Source: Flavobacteriales bacterium
GTDB taxonomy: Bacteria > Bacteroidota > Bacteroidia > Flavobacteriales_E > Vicingaceae
DNA length: 64,000 nt
Assembly: GCA_013359255.1 (NCBI GenBank)
Contig: JABWCF010000001.1
Location: 124,001-188,000, forward strand
Reading direction: 5' to 3'
In this document: one piece after another, positions 38,937-48,027 of the stretch
Position numbering within the stretch: the first letter of the stretch is position 1
How the letters are laid out: each line of letters begins with the position of its first letter
Program-made: the position numbers and the translations under genes
Notes under the pieces: model-generated
Told to the model about the DNA's origin: nothing
The model's database searches: none
Seen by the model: the letters and a program-made list of their open reading frames with translations, nothing else

Positions 38937-39701
38937 ATGAAACTCTTTCTTAGAAATAGCATTCTCTCCGTACTGGGCCATTTTAAAAAAATAACCAATG
39001 GAATTCATATTTTAAATAGCCATTACATAAGTAAAGAAAATATACCTAAGGAAGTTTTCTTCGAGTTGTTGAGTTTATTCTCTAAACAGGCTGATTTTAT
39101 TAATATTGAAGAGGCTGTGAAGGCTATTAAAGAAAAAACACATCAAAACCAAAAGCTCATTGCATTTACCTTCGATGATGGATTCGAAGAATGTTATACT
39201 AAAATAGCTCCAGTTTTAAAAGAATTTAAAACCAACGCGGCATTTTTTATAAACCCTGCGTTTATTGATGCAGATAATGAATACAAAAATTATTTTTTGA
39301 ATAACATTGTTCATACTCCTCATAAAAACCCAATGACATGGGAAATGATTAAAGAGCTACATTCTCAAGGTTTTGTTATTGGTAATCACACCTATAATCA
39401 TCTTAAGCTGGTGGGCCTTGATAGCGATAAATTAAACAGGCAAATCATTTTATCAAAACAATATATTGAGCAAAAATTAAATGCTCCTTGCAATTATTTT
39501 GCATGGACGTACGGAGGATTAAAAGATATAGATAATGCCGCTCTCACTCTTGCTTTACAATCGCACCCATATGTTTTTAGCAGTGATAATTATACACACT
39601 ATTTTTCATACAATAATAAAGTGTTAAACCGAAGGCATATCGAAGGAAACTGGCCTCTTTCTCATGTTGTTTATTTTTTATCTAAGCCTAAAACGTATTA
39701 A
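38937..39701 (+). CDS. NodB-type polysaccharide deacetylase
   Basis: 254 residues of carbohydrate esterase family 4. The metal/nucleophile motif FTFDDGFEE has Asp80 and Asp81, and the metal-binding HTYNH is at about 151-155, preceded by GFVIGNHT. The N-terminal part has no clean signal peptide, so deacetylation may occur before export. It lies between a GNAT and a glycosyltransferase gene, overlapping the latter by 1 bp. The opposing GNAT and deacetylase pair suggests N-acyl exchange on a sugar, which is an inference. Confidence 0.9.
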   Translation: MKLFLRNSILSVLGHFKKITNGIHILNSHYISKENIPKEVFFELLSLFSKQADFINIEEAVKAIKEKTHQNQKLIAFTFDDGFEECYTKIAPVLKEFKTNAAFFINPAFIDADNEYKNYFLNNIVHTPHKNPMTWEMIKELHSQGFVIGNHTYNHLKLVGLDSDKLNRQIILSKQYIEQKLNAPCNYFAWTYGGLKDIDNAALTLALQSHPYVFSSDNYTHYFSYNNKVLNRRHIEGNWPLSHVVYFLSKPKTY

Positions 39702-40843
39702 TGAAAAAGGTTTTATTATTTACCGAATGGTACGCTCCAGGATATAAGGCGGGTGGTCCGGTTCAATCATTACTTACATTGGTTGCCACTTTAAAAAATG
39801 AATATTCAATTAATATTGTTACAGGAAACAAAGAGTATTTATCTGATACTCCCTACCATGGTGTAGAGCCAGATACCTGGCTGCAAGCCGAACAAAACGT
39901 ACGAATTATTTATCTTTCTCAAAAAAATAAAAATTTCGCCTCCATTAAAAAGATAGTAAAGGAAGCCAAGCCCGATGTGGTATATTTAAACAGTATGTAT
40001 TCGCTTTATTTTACTATTATCCCAGCACTTCTATTAAAAGATAAAACGAAAATAAAAACCGTATTGGCTCCCAGGGGAATGTTATCGGAAGGCTCTCTGA
40101 GCGTAAAGCCTCTTAAAAAGAAAATATTCTTTTTTATTATTCATATTCTGAAAGTGTTTAAAAACACCATATTTCATGCCACCTCTAAACAAGAAGAAAC
40201 AGATATTCGTAAAAAATTTAAAACAAACTCCGTTTGCTTTGCTCCGAATATCCCCTCAGTTCCGCTTGAAAAAGTAAACAGCTTAAAGAAAGAAATCGAA
40301 AAACTTAATCTGCTCACTGTGGCACGTATTGCTCCGGAAAAAAATATTTTGTATGCACTAGAAGTCCTCTCCAACATTCAATGCGAAATACACTATACAT
40401 TAATTGGTCCTGTGTACAATGCCACATACTGGAAAGAATGTGAAATGAAAATAAAACAGATGCCAAAGAACATTCAGATTCAATTTTTAAACGCACTTCC
40501 TCCAGCAGAAATAGAAAAACACTATCAAACCAACCATGTGTTTTTTTTACCTAGCACGGGAGAAAATTTTGGTCATGCCATTTTTAATTCGCTAGCCAAT
40601 GGCCGACCGGTAGTAATCTCAGATAAAACGCCATGGCAAGCACATCAAGAGAAAAATGGAGTGTATTCTTCTTCTCTTGATAAACAAAAGAATTTTGTAA
40701 ATACGATTCATCACTTAGCCGCATTCAATCAAGAGGAATTTGATACTCTTTGTGAGAATTCCCTTAATTTCGCCCAAGCATATTTGGAAAAATCGGAAAG
40801 TAAGGTAAAGTATAATCAATTATTTGGATCATGTACATTTTAG
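39701..40843 (+). CDS. Family 4-type glycosyltransferase
   Basis: 380 residues. It starts KVLLFTEWYAPGYKAGGP, a pattern of GT4 enzymes in EPS clusters, and the C-terminal domain has LLTVARIAPEKNILYAL, TLIGPV and a STGENFGHAIFNSLANGRPV block where GT4 enzymes hold the catalytic EX7E glutamates; here the first Glu is in GENFGH but the second position is Asn (NSLANG), so the pair is not standard. The start overlaps the deacetylase stop (TAATG) and its 3' end overlaps the carbamoyltransferase by 13 bp. Confidence 0.88.
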   Translation: MKKVLLFTEWYAPGYKAGGPVQSLLTLVATLKNEYSINIVTGNKEYLSDTPYHGVEPDTWLQAEQNVRIIYLSQKNKNFASIKKIVKEAKPDVVYLNSMYSLYFTIIPALLLKDKTKIKTVLAPRGMLSEGSLSVKPLKKKIFFFIIHILKVFKNTIFHATSKQEETDIRKKFKTNSVCFAPNIPSVPLEKVNSLKKEIEKLNLLTVARIAPEKNILYALEVLSNIQCEIHYTLIGPVYNATYWKECEMKIKQMPKNIQIQFLNALPPAEIEKHYQTNHVFFLPSTGENFGHAIFNSLANGRPVVISDKTPWQAHQEKNGVYSSSLDKQKNFVNTIHHLAAFNQEEFDTLCENSLNFAQAYLEKSESKVKYNQLFGSCTF

Positions 40844-42552
40844 GAATTAATGCATACCATGGCGATTCTTCGGCATGTATCTTAAAAGATGGAAAACTCA
40901 TAGCAGCCTCCGAAGAAGAACGCTTTAGGCGAATAAAGCATTGGGCAGGATTTCCTTCGGAAGCCATTAAATTTTGTTTACGTGAAGCTGGAATTGACAT
41001 TACACAACTTGATTACATTACAATTTCTCGCAATCCATCGGCCAATTTGCATAAAAAAATTATTCATGCAGCTAAAAATTTAGTTTCATTAAAAGCATTG
41101 AAAGATCGTTTGGCAAACTCTAAAAAAACGGTAAGTGTTAAAGCAGAATTAGCTAAGATTTTCAATGTTGCGGAAGAAACCATAAAAGCAGAAGTAAAAA
41201 ATACCGAACACCATAGAAGCCATTTAGCCAGTGCATTTTTTGCTTCACCCTTTAACGAAGCCGCCATTTTATCAATTGATGGATTCGGGGATTTTACTTC
41301 TACGATGATAGCAACCGGAAAAGGAAAAAAGATAGAAGTATTAGATTCGGTAATCTATCCGCATTCGGCCGGAATATTTTATACCACCCTCACTCAGTAT
41401 CTGGGTTTTCCGCACTATGGCGATGAATATAAGGTAATGGGACTAGCCCCATACGGAAGGCCAGAATTCCTCAATGAGTTAAAGAAAATAGTACTATTTA
41501 AAGAAAACGGTTTATTTGAGCTGAATACCAAGTATTTTAAACACGTAAAAGAAGGGGTGGCCATGACCTGGGAAAATGGCGATCCGCACATCGAACCTAT
41601 TTTTTCCGAAGAATTGGAAAAATTGCTGGGCCCTGCCAGAAAAAGCGGAGAAGAGCTAACTCAAAAACATAAAAACATTGCCGCTTCTGTTCAGCGGATT
41701 ACCGAAGAATTAATTTTTCATATTTTAAATCGTCTCCAAAAAAATACCGGATTAGAAAATATTTGCATTGCCGGAGGAGTAGCACAAAACTCGGTTGCCA
41801 ATGGAAAAATTTTAGAAAAAACAACTTTCAAAAATGTTTATATCCCTTCTGCCGGGCATGATGCCGGAACCGCTTTAGGTTCGGCTCTGTGGTTGTACAA
41901 CCATGTTTTGCAAAACGAACGTTTACCTGCTATTTATAATGCCTATACAGGAGCAAAATCGAGTAATGAAGAAGTAGAAGATTGTTTAAAATCGCAACAA
42001 ATAGAGTACACTAAATACAACGATGAAGATTTGTTAAATGTAGTTGCCGAGGCTTTAGTAAATGGAAAAGTAATTGGGTGGTTTCAGGGAAGAGCCGAGT
42101 TTGGTCCAAGGGCCTTAGGGCATCGTTCTATCATTGTTGATCCAAGAAGAAAAGATGCAAAGGAGCTGCTGAATTCAAAAATTAAACGCAGAGAAAGTTT
42201 CAGACCGTTTGCCCCTTCTATCTTAGAAGAATATGTTTCGGAGTATTTCGAAAAAACAGATAAGGTACCCTTTATGGAAAAAGTGTTTCCCATAAAAAAA
42301 GAAAAGCAATCAGAAATTCCGGCTGTTACTCATGTAGATGGAACCGGACGCCTGCAAACGGTTGAGAAAGGAGATAGGTATTATGAATTAATTGAAAAAT
42401 TTCGTCAAAAAACCGGAACGCCTATTTTGCTGAATACTTCTTTCAATGAAAATGAACCCATTGTAAACACTCCGAAAGAAGCATTAGATTGCTATCTCCG
42501 AACCGAAATGGATATGTTGGTTTTAGAAAATTGTGTTATCTCAAGAAAATAA
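40831..42552 (+). CDS. NodU/CmcH-type carbamoyltransferase
   Basis: 573 residues. The N-terminal Kae1-like carbamoyladenylate domain starts ILGINAYHGDSSACIL and holds HHRSHLASAFF near 130 with the metal-binding histidines; the C-terminal domain has GWFQGRAEFGPRALGHRSI near 415 and LLNTSFNENEPIV near 545. Such enzymes carbamoylate sugar hydroxyls using carbamoyl phosphate and ATP (as in NodU on Nod factors). It overlaps the preceding glycosyltransferase gene and is directly followed by a GT2 gene. It probably decorates the EPS repeat unit. Confidence 0.93.
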   Translation: MYILGINAYHGDSSACILKDGKLIAASEEERFRRIKHWAGFPSEAIKFCLREAGIDITQLDYITISRNPSANLHKKIIHAAKNLVSLKALKDRLANSKKTVSVKAELAKIFNVAEETIKAEVKNTEHHRSHLASAFFASPFNEAAILSIDGFGDFTSTMIATGKGKKIEVLDSVIYPHSAGIFYTTLTQYLGFPHYGDEYKVMGLAPYGRPEFLNELKKIVLFKENGLFELNTKYFKHVKEGVAMTWENGDPHIEPIFSEELEKLLGPARKSGEELTQKHKNIAASVQRITEELIFHILNRLQKNTGLENICIAGGVAQNSVANGKILEKTTFKNVYIPSAGHDAGTALGSALWLYNHVLQNERLPAIYNAYTGAKSSNEEVEDCLKSQQIEYTKYNDEDLLNVVAEALVNGKVIGWFQGRAEFGPRALGHRSIIVDPRRKDAKELLNSKIKRRESFRPFAPSILEEYVSEYFEKTDKVPFMEKVFPIKKEKQSEIPAVTHVDGTGRLQTVEKGDRYYELIEKFRQKTGTPILLNTSFNENEPIVNTPKEALDCYLRTEMDMLVLENCVISRK

Positions 42553-43302
42553 TTGAACCCGAAAGTTTCCATAATTACCGTTTGCTACAACTCTGCGGAA
42601 ACAATTGAAGTGTCTGTAAAATCTGTGCTTTCACAGAAATACAATAACATTGAATACATTATTATAGATGGTTATTCAACCGATACTACCAAAAGCATTA
42701 TTGAAAAATACCAATCAAAAATCACACGCTTTGTATCGGAAAAAGACGCTGGAATTTATTTTGCCCTTAACAAAGGAATTGAATTAGCAACAGGCGACAT
42801 AATTGGAATACTTCATGCCGATGATTTATACACCAGTGAGTACGTAATTTCCGAGGTAGTAGAAACTTTTGCTAAATCGAAAGCAGATGCCGTTTATGCT
42901 AATTTGCAGTACGTAGCCAAAGGAAATATAAATAAAATAATTCGCCATTGGGTTTCGGGGCCATACAAAGAAAATTCTTTTTTATATGGATGGATGCCCC
43001 CACATCCTACCTTTTTTGTTCGGAAAGAAATTTACAATAAGTATGGGGTTTTTGATACCCATTTTACGAGTGCAGCCGACTATGAGCTTATGTTGCGGTT
43101 TATGCACAAATGTAAAATTAGTGTAGCGTATCTTAACAAGGTAATTGTAAAAATGAGAATGGGAGGAAAGAGTAATAAAAGTATTTTCAACAGAATAAAA
43201 GCCAATACTGAAGACCGTAAGGCATGGGTTGTTAACGGACTAAAACCTTATTTCTTTACCTTATACTTAAAGCCACTTAGAAAAATAACGCAGTTTTTTT
43301 AG
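42553..43302 (+). CDS. Family 2 glycosyltransferase
   Basis: 249 residues with a complete GT2 N-terminal domain: KVSIITVCYNSAETIE, IDGYSTDTTKSI and the metal motif ILHADDLY. PHPTFFVRKEIY and SAADYELMLRF near 175 are acceptor-side landmarks. It starts with TTG at 42553, directly after the carbamoyltransferase TAA, and is the last gene of the EPS operon. It is related to WcaA/WcaE-like capsule transferases; specificity is unknown. Confidence 0.92.
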   Translation: MNPKVSIITVCYNSAETIEVSVKSVLSQKYNNIEYIIIDGYSTDTTKSIIEKYQSKITRFVSEKDAGIYFALNKGIELATGDIIGILHADDLYTSEYVISEVVETFAKSKADAVYANLQYVAKGNINKIIRHWVSGPYKENSFLYGWMPPHPTFFVRKEIYNKYGVFDTHFTSAADYELMLRFMHKCKISVAYLNKVIVKMRMGGKSNKSIFNRIKANTEDRKAWVVNGLKPYFFTLYLKPLRKITQFF

Positions 43303-43346
43303 AAGTAAAGCAGGTGCTCAAATAACAAGTAGAGAGAATAAACGCA

Positions 43347-44288
43347 TTAGAACTTAGCCCTGGCTTTTCTTCTTTTCTTTTTACGCCCGTGAATAAAGCT
43401 ATACTTGGCTCTGTAGAATTTACTTTTACTGCGAATAGCGTAGCTATAATTGATTGAAGTAACCAAGTAAGCATCTTTATGTTCGGGGTCTCCACGTTTT
43501 GCTCCGGGTCTGTATGTATATAAAGTAGGACCCTTATCGGCAGGAATGTCGTTTTCTTGTCTTATTTGGTTAATAATGGCTTGGTTACTTGGGTTAGAAA
43601 GTGCAGCCGCTATAGGGTCAGAAGGAGGTGTAGTAGGAAAGGTAGTGCTTGCATCGTCCAAGTAATCGGTAAAAGTAGTTCTCCAACCCAATTCCCAGCC
43701 AATTTTGTGTTTACGGTCAACGGTGTAATAAAAACCAACTCCCAAAGGAATAGCTACACCAAATTTAGGGTAGGGTTTCGCCTGTCCCTCTGTCATTAAA
43801 GGACGCAAATCATACCATTGCCCGTTGTATAATCCTTTTGGATTATGGTAATACATAGCCACACCACCCCAAACATAACTTCTGAAATCGTTTCTGTACC
43901 GACCTGTTCTGCCTACATCATTAACTGTATAAAGATAATATTCTCCAATTAGGCCTAGCTCTATAATATTGTTTTTAAATTCAATGTTTCTTCCTCTTCG
44001 GTGCGGATTAGTAGACATTCTATCGGCTCCGTGAATGCTTACTCTTTGCAGGGTTAGTTTTGCCGAAAGTGAGGGTGAAAATTTATATCGTACAAAGGCT
44101 CCAAAATCTAGCCGTGTAGAAGGAATTTTCATGTCTAAAATAAAATCTCTGCGGGTTTTTTCTTTTCCTCCTATTTCTCCCAAATAATTTGCTCCTCCCA
44201 ACATTAAACCAAAATCCCAGTAATACTGGCTGTAAGAAGCCGTAGTAAAGAGGATAATGGTAAATAGAAAAAGTATTTTTTTAAACAT
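43347..44288 (-). CDS. DUF6089-like outer-membrane beta-barrel protein
   Basis: 313 residues with a signal peptide (ending TTASYSQ, about 1-20) and the start YYWDFGLMLGGANYLGEIGG, which I associate with Bacteroidota outer-membrane proteins of the DUF6089 group. Alternating aromatic/polar segments (FGAFVRYKFSPSLSAKL, ELGLIGEYYLYT, GWELGWRTTFTDYLDD) fit beta strands. A lysine/arginine-rich C-terminus (HGRKKKRRKARAKF) is unusual for a barrel protein and would end inside the periplasm. The gene is convergent with the EPS operon and has a perfect -7 box. Function unknown. Confidence 0.8.
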   Translation of the reverse strand: MFKKILFLFTIILFTTASYSQYYWDFGLMLGGANYLGEIGGKEKTRRDFILDMKIPSTRLDFGAFVRYKFSPSLSAKLTLQRVSIHGADRMSTNPHRRGRNIEFKNNIIELGLIGEYYLYTVNDVGRTGRYRNDFRSYVWGGVAMYYHNPKGLYNGQWYDLRPLMTEGQAKPYPKFGVAIPLGVGFYYTVDRKHKIGWELGWRTTFTDYLDDASTTFPTTPPSDPIAAALSNPSNQAIINQIRQENDIPADKGPTLYTYRPGAKRGDPEHKDAYLVTSINYSYAIRSKSKFYRAKYSFIHGRKKKRRKARAKF

Positions 44289-44305
44289 GTATTATTTTGC
44301 AAAAC

Positions 44306-44314
44306 GCAAATATA
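44306..44314 (-). promoter_or_regulatory. -7 promoter element of the DUF6089-like gene
   Basis: Minus strand TATATTTGC, a perfect consensus, 17 bp before the ATG at 44288. Confidence 0.5.
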
Positions 44315-44465
44315 TAAAAAAAGTGGCTTATTCATTAAGCGTAAATACCTATGTCCCAATTTTTTTAAATAGGGTAAAAAGAAAAATACTATTAATACGA
44401 ACTGCATACGCTCTATTTACTAAGGGATATATTGTTAATTTTAGCCGATTTAAATCAATAACAAT

Positions 44466-45416
44466 ATGAATAAAATAAATCACCTTTTTTCTATAAAATA
44501 CCCTGTAATACAAGGAGGAATGATATGGTGTAGTGGCTGGAGGTTGGCTTCGGCAGTTTCTAATGCGGGTGGCTTGGGTTTAATTGGGTCAGGGTCTATG
44601 TATCCCGATATCTTTAGAGAGCAAGTAAAAAAATGCAAAGCCTCAACAAACAAGCCTTTTGGCGTAAACCTCCCCATGCTTTATCCTCAAATAAACGATT
44701 TGCTCGAAATAATTATCGAGGAAGGGGTTAAAATCGTATTTACTTCAGCCGGTAACCCCAAAACATACACACAATTTTTACATGCTAACGGAATAAAAGT
44801 GGCGCATGTGGTGTCGAGTACAAAATTTGCACTAAAAGCTCAGGAAGCAGGTGTTGACGCCATTGTAGCCGAAGGCTTCGAAGCAGGTGGGCATAATGGT
44901 AGAGATGAAACGACCACCATGTGTCTTATTCCGGCAGTTAAAAAGGAAATTTCGATACCCCTTATTGCTGCAGGAGGAATAGCCTCTGGAAATGCCATGC
45001 TATCTGCAATGATTTTAGGAGCAGACGGTGTGCAGATGGGTAGTAGGTTTGTAGCCTCTGAAGAATCTTCGGCACATGAGCATTTTAAAAAAACAGTATT
45101 ACAAACCAAAGAAGGCGAAACCCTCCTTACGTTGAAAGAAATTACCCCGGTTCGCTTAATTAAGAATGCCTTTTATGATAGGGTTCAGCAGCTATACGAA
45201 AATAGAGCCTCTCTAGAAGAATTAAAAAACCTATTAGGTAGAGGAAGAGCAAAAAAAGGGATGTTCGAAGGCGATTTGGAAGAAGGAGAACTCGAAATAG
45301 GGCAAGTTTCGGCCATGATAAACGATATAAAACCTGTGGCACAAATTATTGAAGAAATTATTGCCGAATTTCAAATAGCCAAAGAAAACATTCAAACCGA
45401 AAAATTTAATTTTTAA
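44466..45416 (+). CDS. FabK/2-nitropropane dioxygenase-like flavoprotein
   Basis: 316-residue FMN-dependent TIM-barrel enzyme of the nitronate monooxygenase/FabK family. Start: FSIKYPVIQGGMIWCSGWRLASAVSNAGGLGLIGSG (in parts: PVIQGGM and NAGGLGLIGSG); flavin and catalytic landmarks are EGFEAGGHNGRDETTT and PLIAAGGIASG, with GADGVQMGSRF. This group contains both nitronate monooxygenases and enoyl-ACP reductases (FabK); the motifs do not decide which. It begins a run with two M16 peptidase genes and is directly adjacent (0 bp) to the first. No FabI was seen in the window. Confidence 0.88.
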   Translation: MNKINHLFSIKYPVIQGGMIWCSGWRLASAVSNAGGLGLIGSGSMYPDIFREQVKKCKASTNKPFGVNLPMLYPQINDLLEIIIEEGVKIVFTSAGNPKTYTQFLHANGIKVAHVVSSTKFALKAQEAGVDAIVAEGFEAGGHNGRDETTTMCLIPAVKKEISIPLIAAGGIASGNAMLSAMILGADGVQMGSRFVASEESSAHEHFKKTVLQTKEGETLLTLKEITPVRLIKNAFYDRVQQLYENRASLEELKNLLGRGRAKKGMFEGDLEEGELEIGQVSAMINDIKPVAQIIEEIIAEFQIAKENIQTEKFNF

Positions 45417-46658
45417 ATGATAGAATTTAATAAACATACTTTAAGCAACGGTCTCAAAGTAATCTCTCACTTCGATAATACCTCGCCTATAGTAGCGGTA
45501 AACTTGCTTTACGATGTGGGAGCACGCGATGAAAATCCGGAAAAAACAGGTTTCGCACACCTTTTTGAACACTTGATGTTTGGCGGAAGCGTAAATGTGC
45601 CTCATTTCGATGAAGAACTTCAGCAAGCCGGAGGAGAGAATAATGCCTTTACCAGTAACGATATTACCAACTATTACGAAACACTTCCGCTTGAAAATAT
45701 TGAAACGGCTCTTTGGCTAGAATCCGACCGTATGCTTAGTTTGGCTTTTACACCTAAAAGCCTCGAAGTACAAAGAAATGTGGTTGTAGAAGAGTTTAAG
45801 CAACGATACCTTAATCAACCTTATGGCGATGCTTGGCTATTGCTTCGGCCCTTGGCATACAAGGTGCACCCCTACCGATGGGCTACTATTGGTAAAGAAA
45901 TTTCGCATATAGAAAATGCCACCATGCAAGATGTAAAAGATTTCTTCTTTACACACTACCGCCCTAATAATGCCATATTATGCGTTGCCGGAAATATTCA
46001 ACCGGAAAAAGTATTTGCGTTAGCCGAAAAATGGTTCGGCTCCATTCCTAAAGGCGAAATAAAAACAAGAAACCTTTTGCCCGAACCAAAACAAACCAAA
46101 GCTCATAGGTTGGAAGTTGAACGCGATGTACCTGCTGATGCCATTTACATCGCTTTGCATATGTGTAATCGCACCCACCCCAATTACCAAGCTTTCGATT
46201 TACTCTCCGATGTGCTTTCAAGAGGCGAATCGTCCCGATTTTTTCAAAATTTGGTAAAAGAAAAACAACTTTTTTCCGAAATATCAGCCTACGTTTCGGG
46301 CGATATAGATAATGGATTGTTTATTATCAATGGTAGGCTTTCGGCAGGCGTAAAACCCGAGGAAGGCGAAAAAGAAATTTGGAATGAACTTCAAAAAATT
46401 TCTGAAAATGGAATAGATGCCAACGAGTTGACCAAGGTAAAAAATAAAGTGGTTTCAGGTATTTTGTTCTCGCATGTTAATGTGCTCAACAAGGCTATGA
46501 CACTTGCTTACAGCGAACTGTTGGGAAATGCCAATTTAATAAATACCGAAACCGACCTGTACTTAACTGTTACAACTCAAGATATTCAACAAAGAGCAGC
46601 AGAAATTTTTATTCCAAAAAATGCTTCTACTCTTGTGTACCACTCTAAAAAAGCATAA
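45417..46658 (+). CDS. M16 family zinc metallopeptidase, catalytic subunit
   Basis: 413 residues. The inverted zinc motif HLFEH at 48-52 is intact, and NNAFTSNDITNYYETLP and the downstream Glu region (VVVEEFKQRYLNQPYGD) supply the third ligand. It has one N-terminal catalytic and one C-terminal domain, as in two-subunit M16B enzymes. The partner gene follows 3 bp later. No signal peptide is visible, so it may be cytoplasmic or exported by another route. Confidence 0.92.
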   Translation: MIEFNKHTLSNGLKVISHFDNTSPIVAVNLLYDVGARDENPEKTGFAHLFEHLMFGGSVNVPHFDEELQQAGGENNAFTSNDITNYYETLPLENIETALWLESDRMLSLAFTPKSLEVQRNVVVEEFKQRYLNQPYGDAWLLLRPLAYKVHPYRWATIGKEISHIENATMQDVKDFFFTHYRPNNAILCVAGNIQPEKVFALAEKWFGSIPKGEIKTRNLLPEPKQTKAHRLEVERDVPADAIYIALHMCNRTHPNYQAFDLLSDVLSRGESSRFFQNLVKEKQLFSEISAYVSGDIDNGLFIINGRLSAGVKPEEGEKEIWNELQKISENGIDANELTKVKNKVVSGILFSHVNVLNKAMTLAYSELLGNANLINTETDLYLTVTTQDIQQRAAEIFIPKNASTLVYHSKKA

Positions 46659-46661
46659 TAA

Positions 46662-47945
46662 ATGATAAATAGAAAGATTGCCCCTCCCGTTAATTCAGTT
46701 TCTATTCCCGACTTTTTAATGCCCCAAAAATACACCCTTTCAAACGGAGCAAATGTATGGTATTATAATGCCCCTGTTTCCGATATAAGTCGTATCTCGG
46801 TAATATTTCATGCCGGCACTATATATGAATCCCAAAAGTTACAAGCTTTTTTTACTTACCAACTGTTAAAACAAGGAAGTATCCAAAAATCTTCGCAGCA
46901 GGTAGCTGAATTGCTCGATTTTTACGGTTCTTACACCGAAATGGAAGTAATGAAAGATTTTTGCTGCTTTACCATTTATAACCTCAATAAATACGCACAA
47001 GAGATTTTGCAAATGGTGGCAGAATTAATAGAATCGCCAGGTTTTTACGAAACAGATTTTGAGGTGTACCGGAAAAAGCAAAAGCAGCGTTTTTTAGTAA
47101 ATATGGAAAAAGTATCGGGAATGGCTCGCAATCAATTTCCTTCTCTGCTTTTTGGAAAAGACCACCCTTACGGAGGTGAAACAAATTATACCGATTACGA
47201 TGCCATTCAATTAAACGACATAAAACAATTTTACAATGATGCCATAAAAGAAAAACCATTTACAGTATTGGTTTCCGGTGCTGTAAATAACCATTTAGTA
47301 GAGGTTATAGACAATACACTCGGAAAAATAAAAATTTCTGCCTTGCTAAAAGAAATATCATCCGATGTTTTTAATGTATCAGATTACAAGCCAAAAAAAA
47401 ACTACCTTCCCAAAAAAGAGGCTCTTCAAAATGCCATTTTAATAGGTGTTCCATTGTTTAATCGTAAACACCCCGATTATTTCCCTTTGATGGTAGCCAA
47501 TACTTTGTTGGGAGGTTATTTTGGTTCTCGTTTAATGAGCAATATTCGTGAAGATAAAGGCTATACCTACGGAATAGGCTCGGCTTTAGCAACCTATAAA
47601 AACAATGGCTATTTTATTATTTCAACCGAAGTGGGATCCGATGTTTGTGCTGATGCACTTAAAGAAATTTACATTGAAATTGAAAAATTGTGCAGCCGGA
47701 AAGTGCCCGAAAAAGAACTGAATGTTGTAAAAAGTTATATGTTGGGCGATTTACTCCGTGATATGGACGGCCCCTTTGCTCTGTCCGACCGTTTTAAAAA
47801 CATGTACATAAACAATTTGCCAGATACCTATTACCCAAATTTTGCCGAAGCAATAAAAAATGTAAATTCCGATGAAATACTTCGCGTATCACAGCGTTAT
47901 CTCACAGTAGAAAATCTTACCGAGTTAGTGGTAGGAAAGAAGTAA
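46662..47945 (+). CDS. M16 family peptidase homologue, non-catalytic partner
   Basis: 427 residues of the same fold, but the HxxEH region is replaced by FFTYQLLKQGS, so zinc cannot be bound. The C-terminal part retains GGYFGSRLMSNIREDKGYTYG, the Arg-Tyr pair that M16B partner subunits contribute to substrate binding. With the adjacent catalytic subunit it should form a heterodimer, as in mitochondrial processing peptidase and bacterial two-chain M16B enzymes. The substrate is unknown. Confidence 0.92.
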   Translation: MINRKIAPPVNSVSIPDFLMPQKYTLSNGANVWYYNAPVSDISRISVIFHAGTIYESQKLQAFFTYQLLKQGSIQKSSQQVAELLDFYGSYTEMEVMKDFCCFTIYNLNKYAQEILQMVAELIESPGFYETDFEVYRKKQKQRFLVNMEKVSGMARNQFPSLLFGKDHPYGGETNYTDYDAIQLNDIKQFYNDAIKEKPFTVLVSGAVNNHLVEVIDNTLGKIKISALLKEISSDVFNVSDYKPKKNYLPKKEALQNAILIGVPLFNRKHPDYFPLMVANTLLGGYFGSRLMSNIREDKGYTYGIGSALATYKNNGYFIISTEVGSDVCADALKEIYIEIEKLCSRKVPEKELNVVKSYMLGDLLRDMDGPFALSDRFKNMYINNLPDTYYPNFAEAIKNVNSDEILRVSQRYLTVENLTELVVGKK

Positions 47946-48001
47946 AAGCAACGGTGTGTGTTAATTTTCGTCTTGTTTATACCGAAACCTTAAAAATATC
48001 A

Positions 48002-48010
48002 TAACTTTGT
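48002..48010 (+). promoter_or_regulatory. -7 promoter element of the CHU_C protein gene
   Basis: TAACTTTGT, a perfect -7 match, 17 bp before ATG 48028. The TTG at 48007 would lie inside it, so 48028 is the better start. Confidence 0.5.
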
Positions 48011-48027
48011 GGTTTCTACAGAAATAC

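Noticed and set aside
43303..43346. Bidirectional terminator between the EPS operon and the convergent DUF6089-like gene
   Set aside because: No inverted repeat is visible in the 44-bp gap.
44289..44465. Second promoter-like element ahead of the FabK-like gene
   Set aside because: No TAnnTTTG match on the plus strand; only AT-rich sequence was seen.
48007..48027. TTG start for the CHU_C gene
   Set aside because: The TTG lies inside a perfect -7 box, and the ATG at 48028 begins a good signal peptide.
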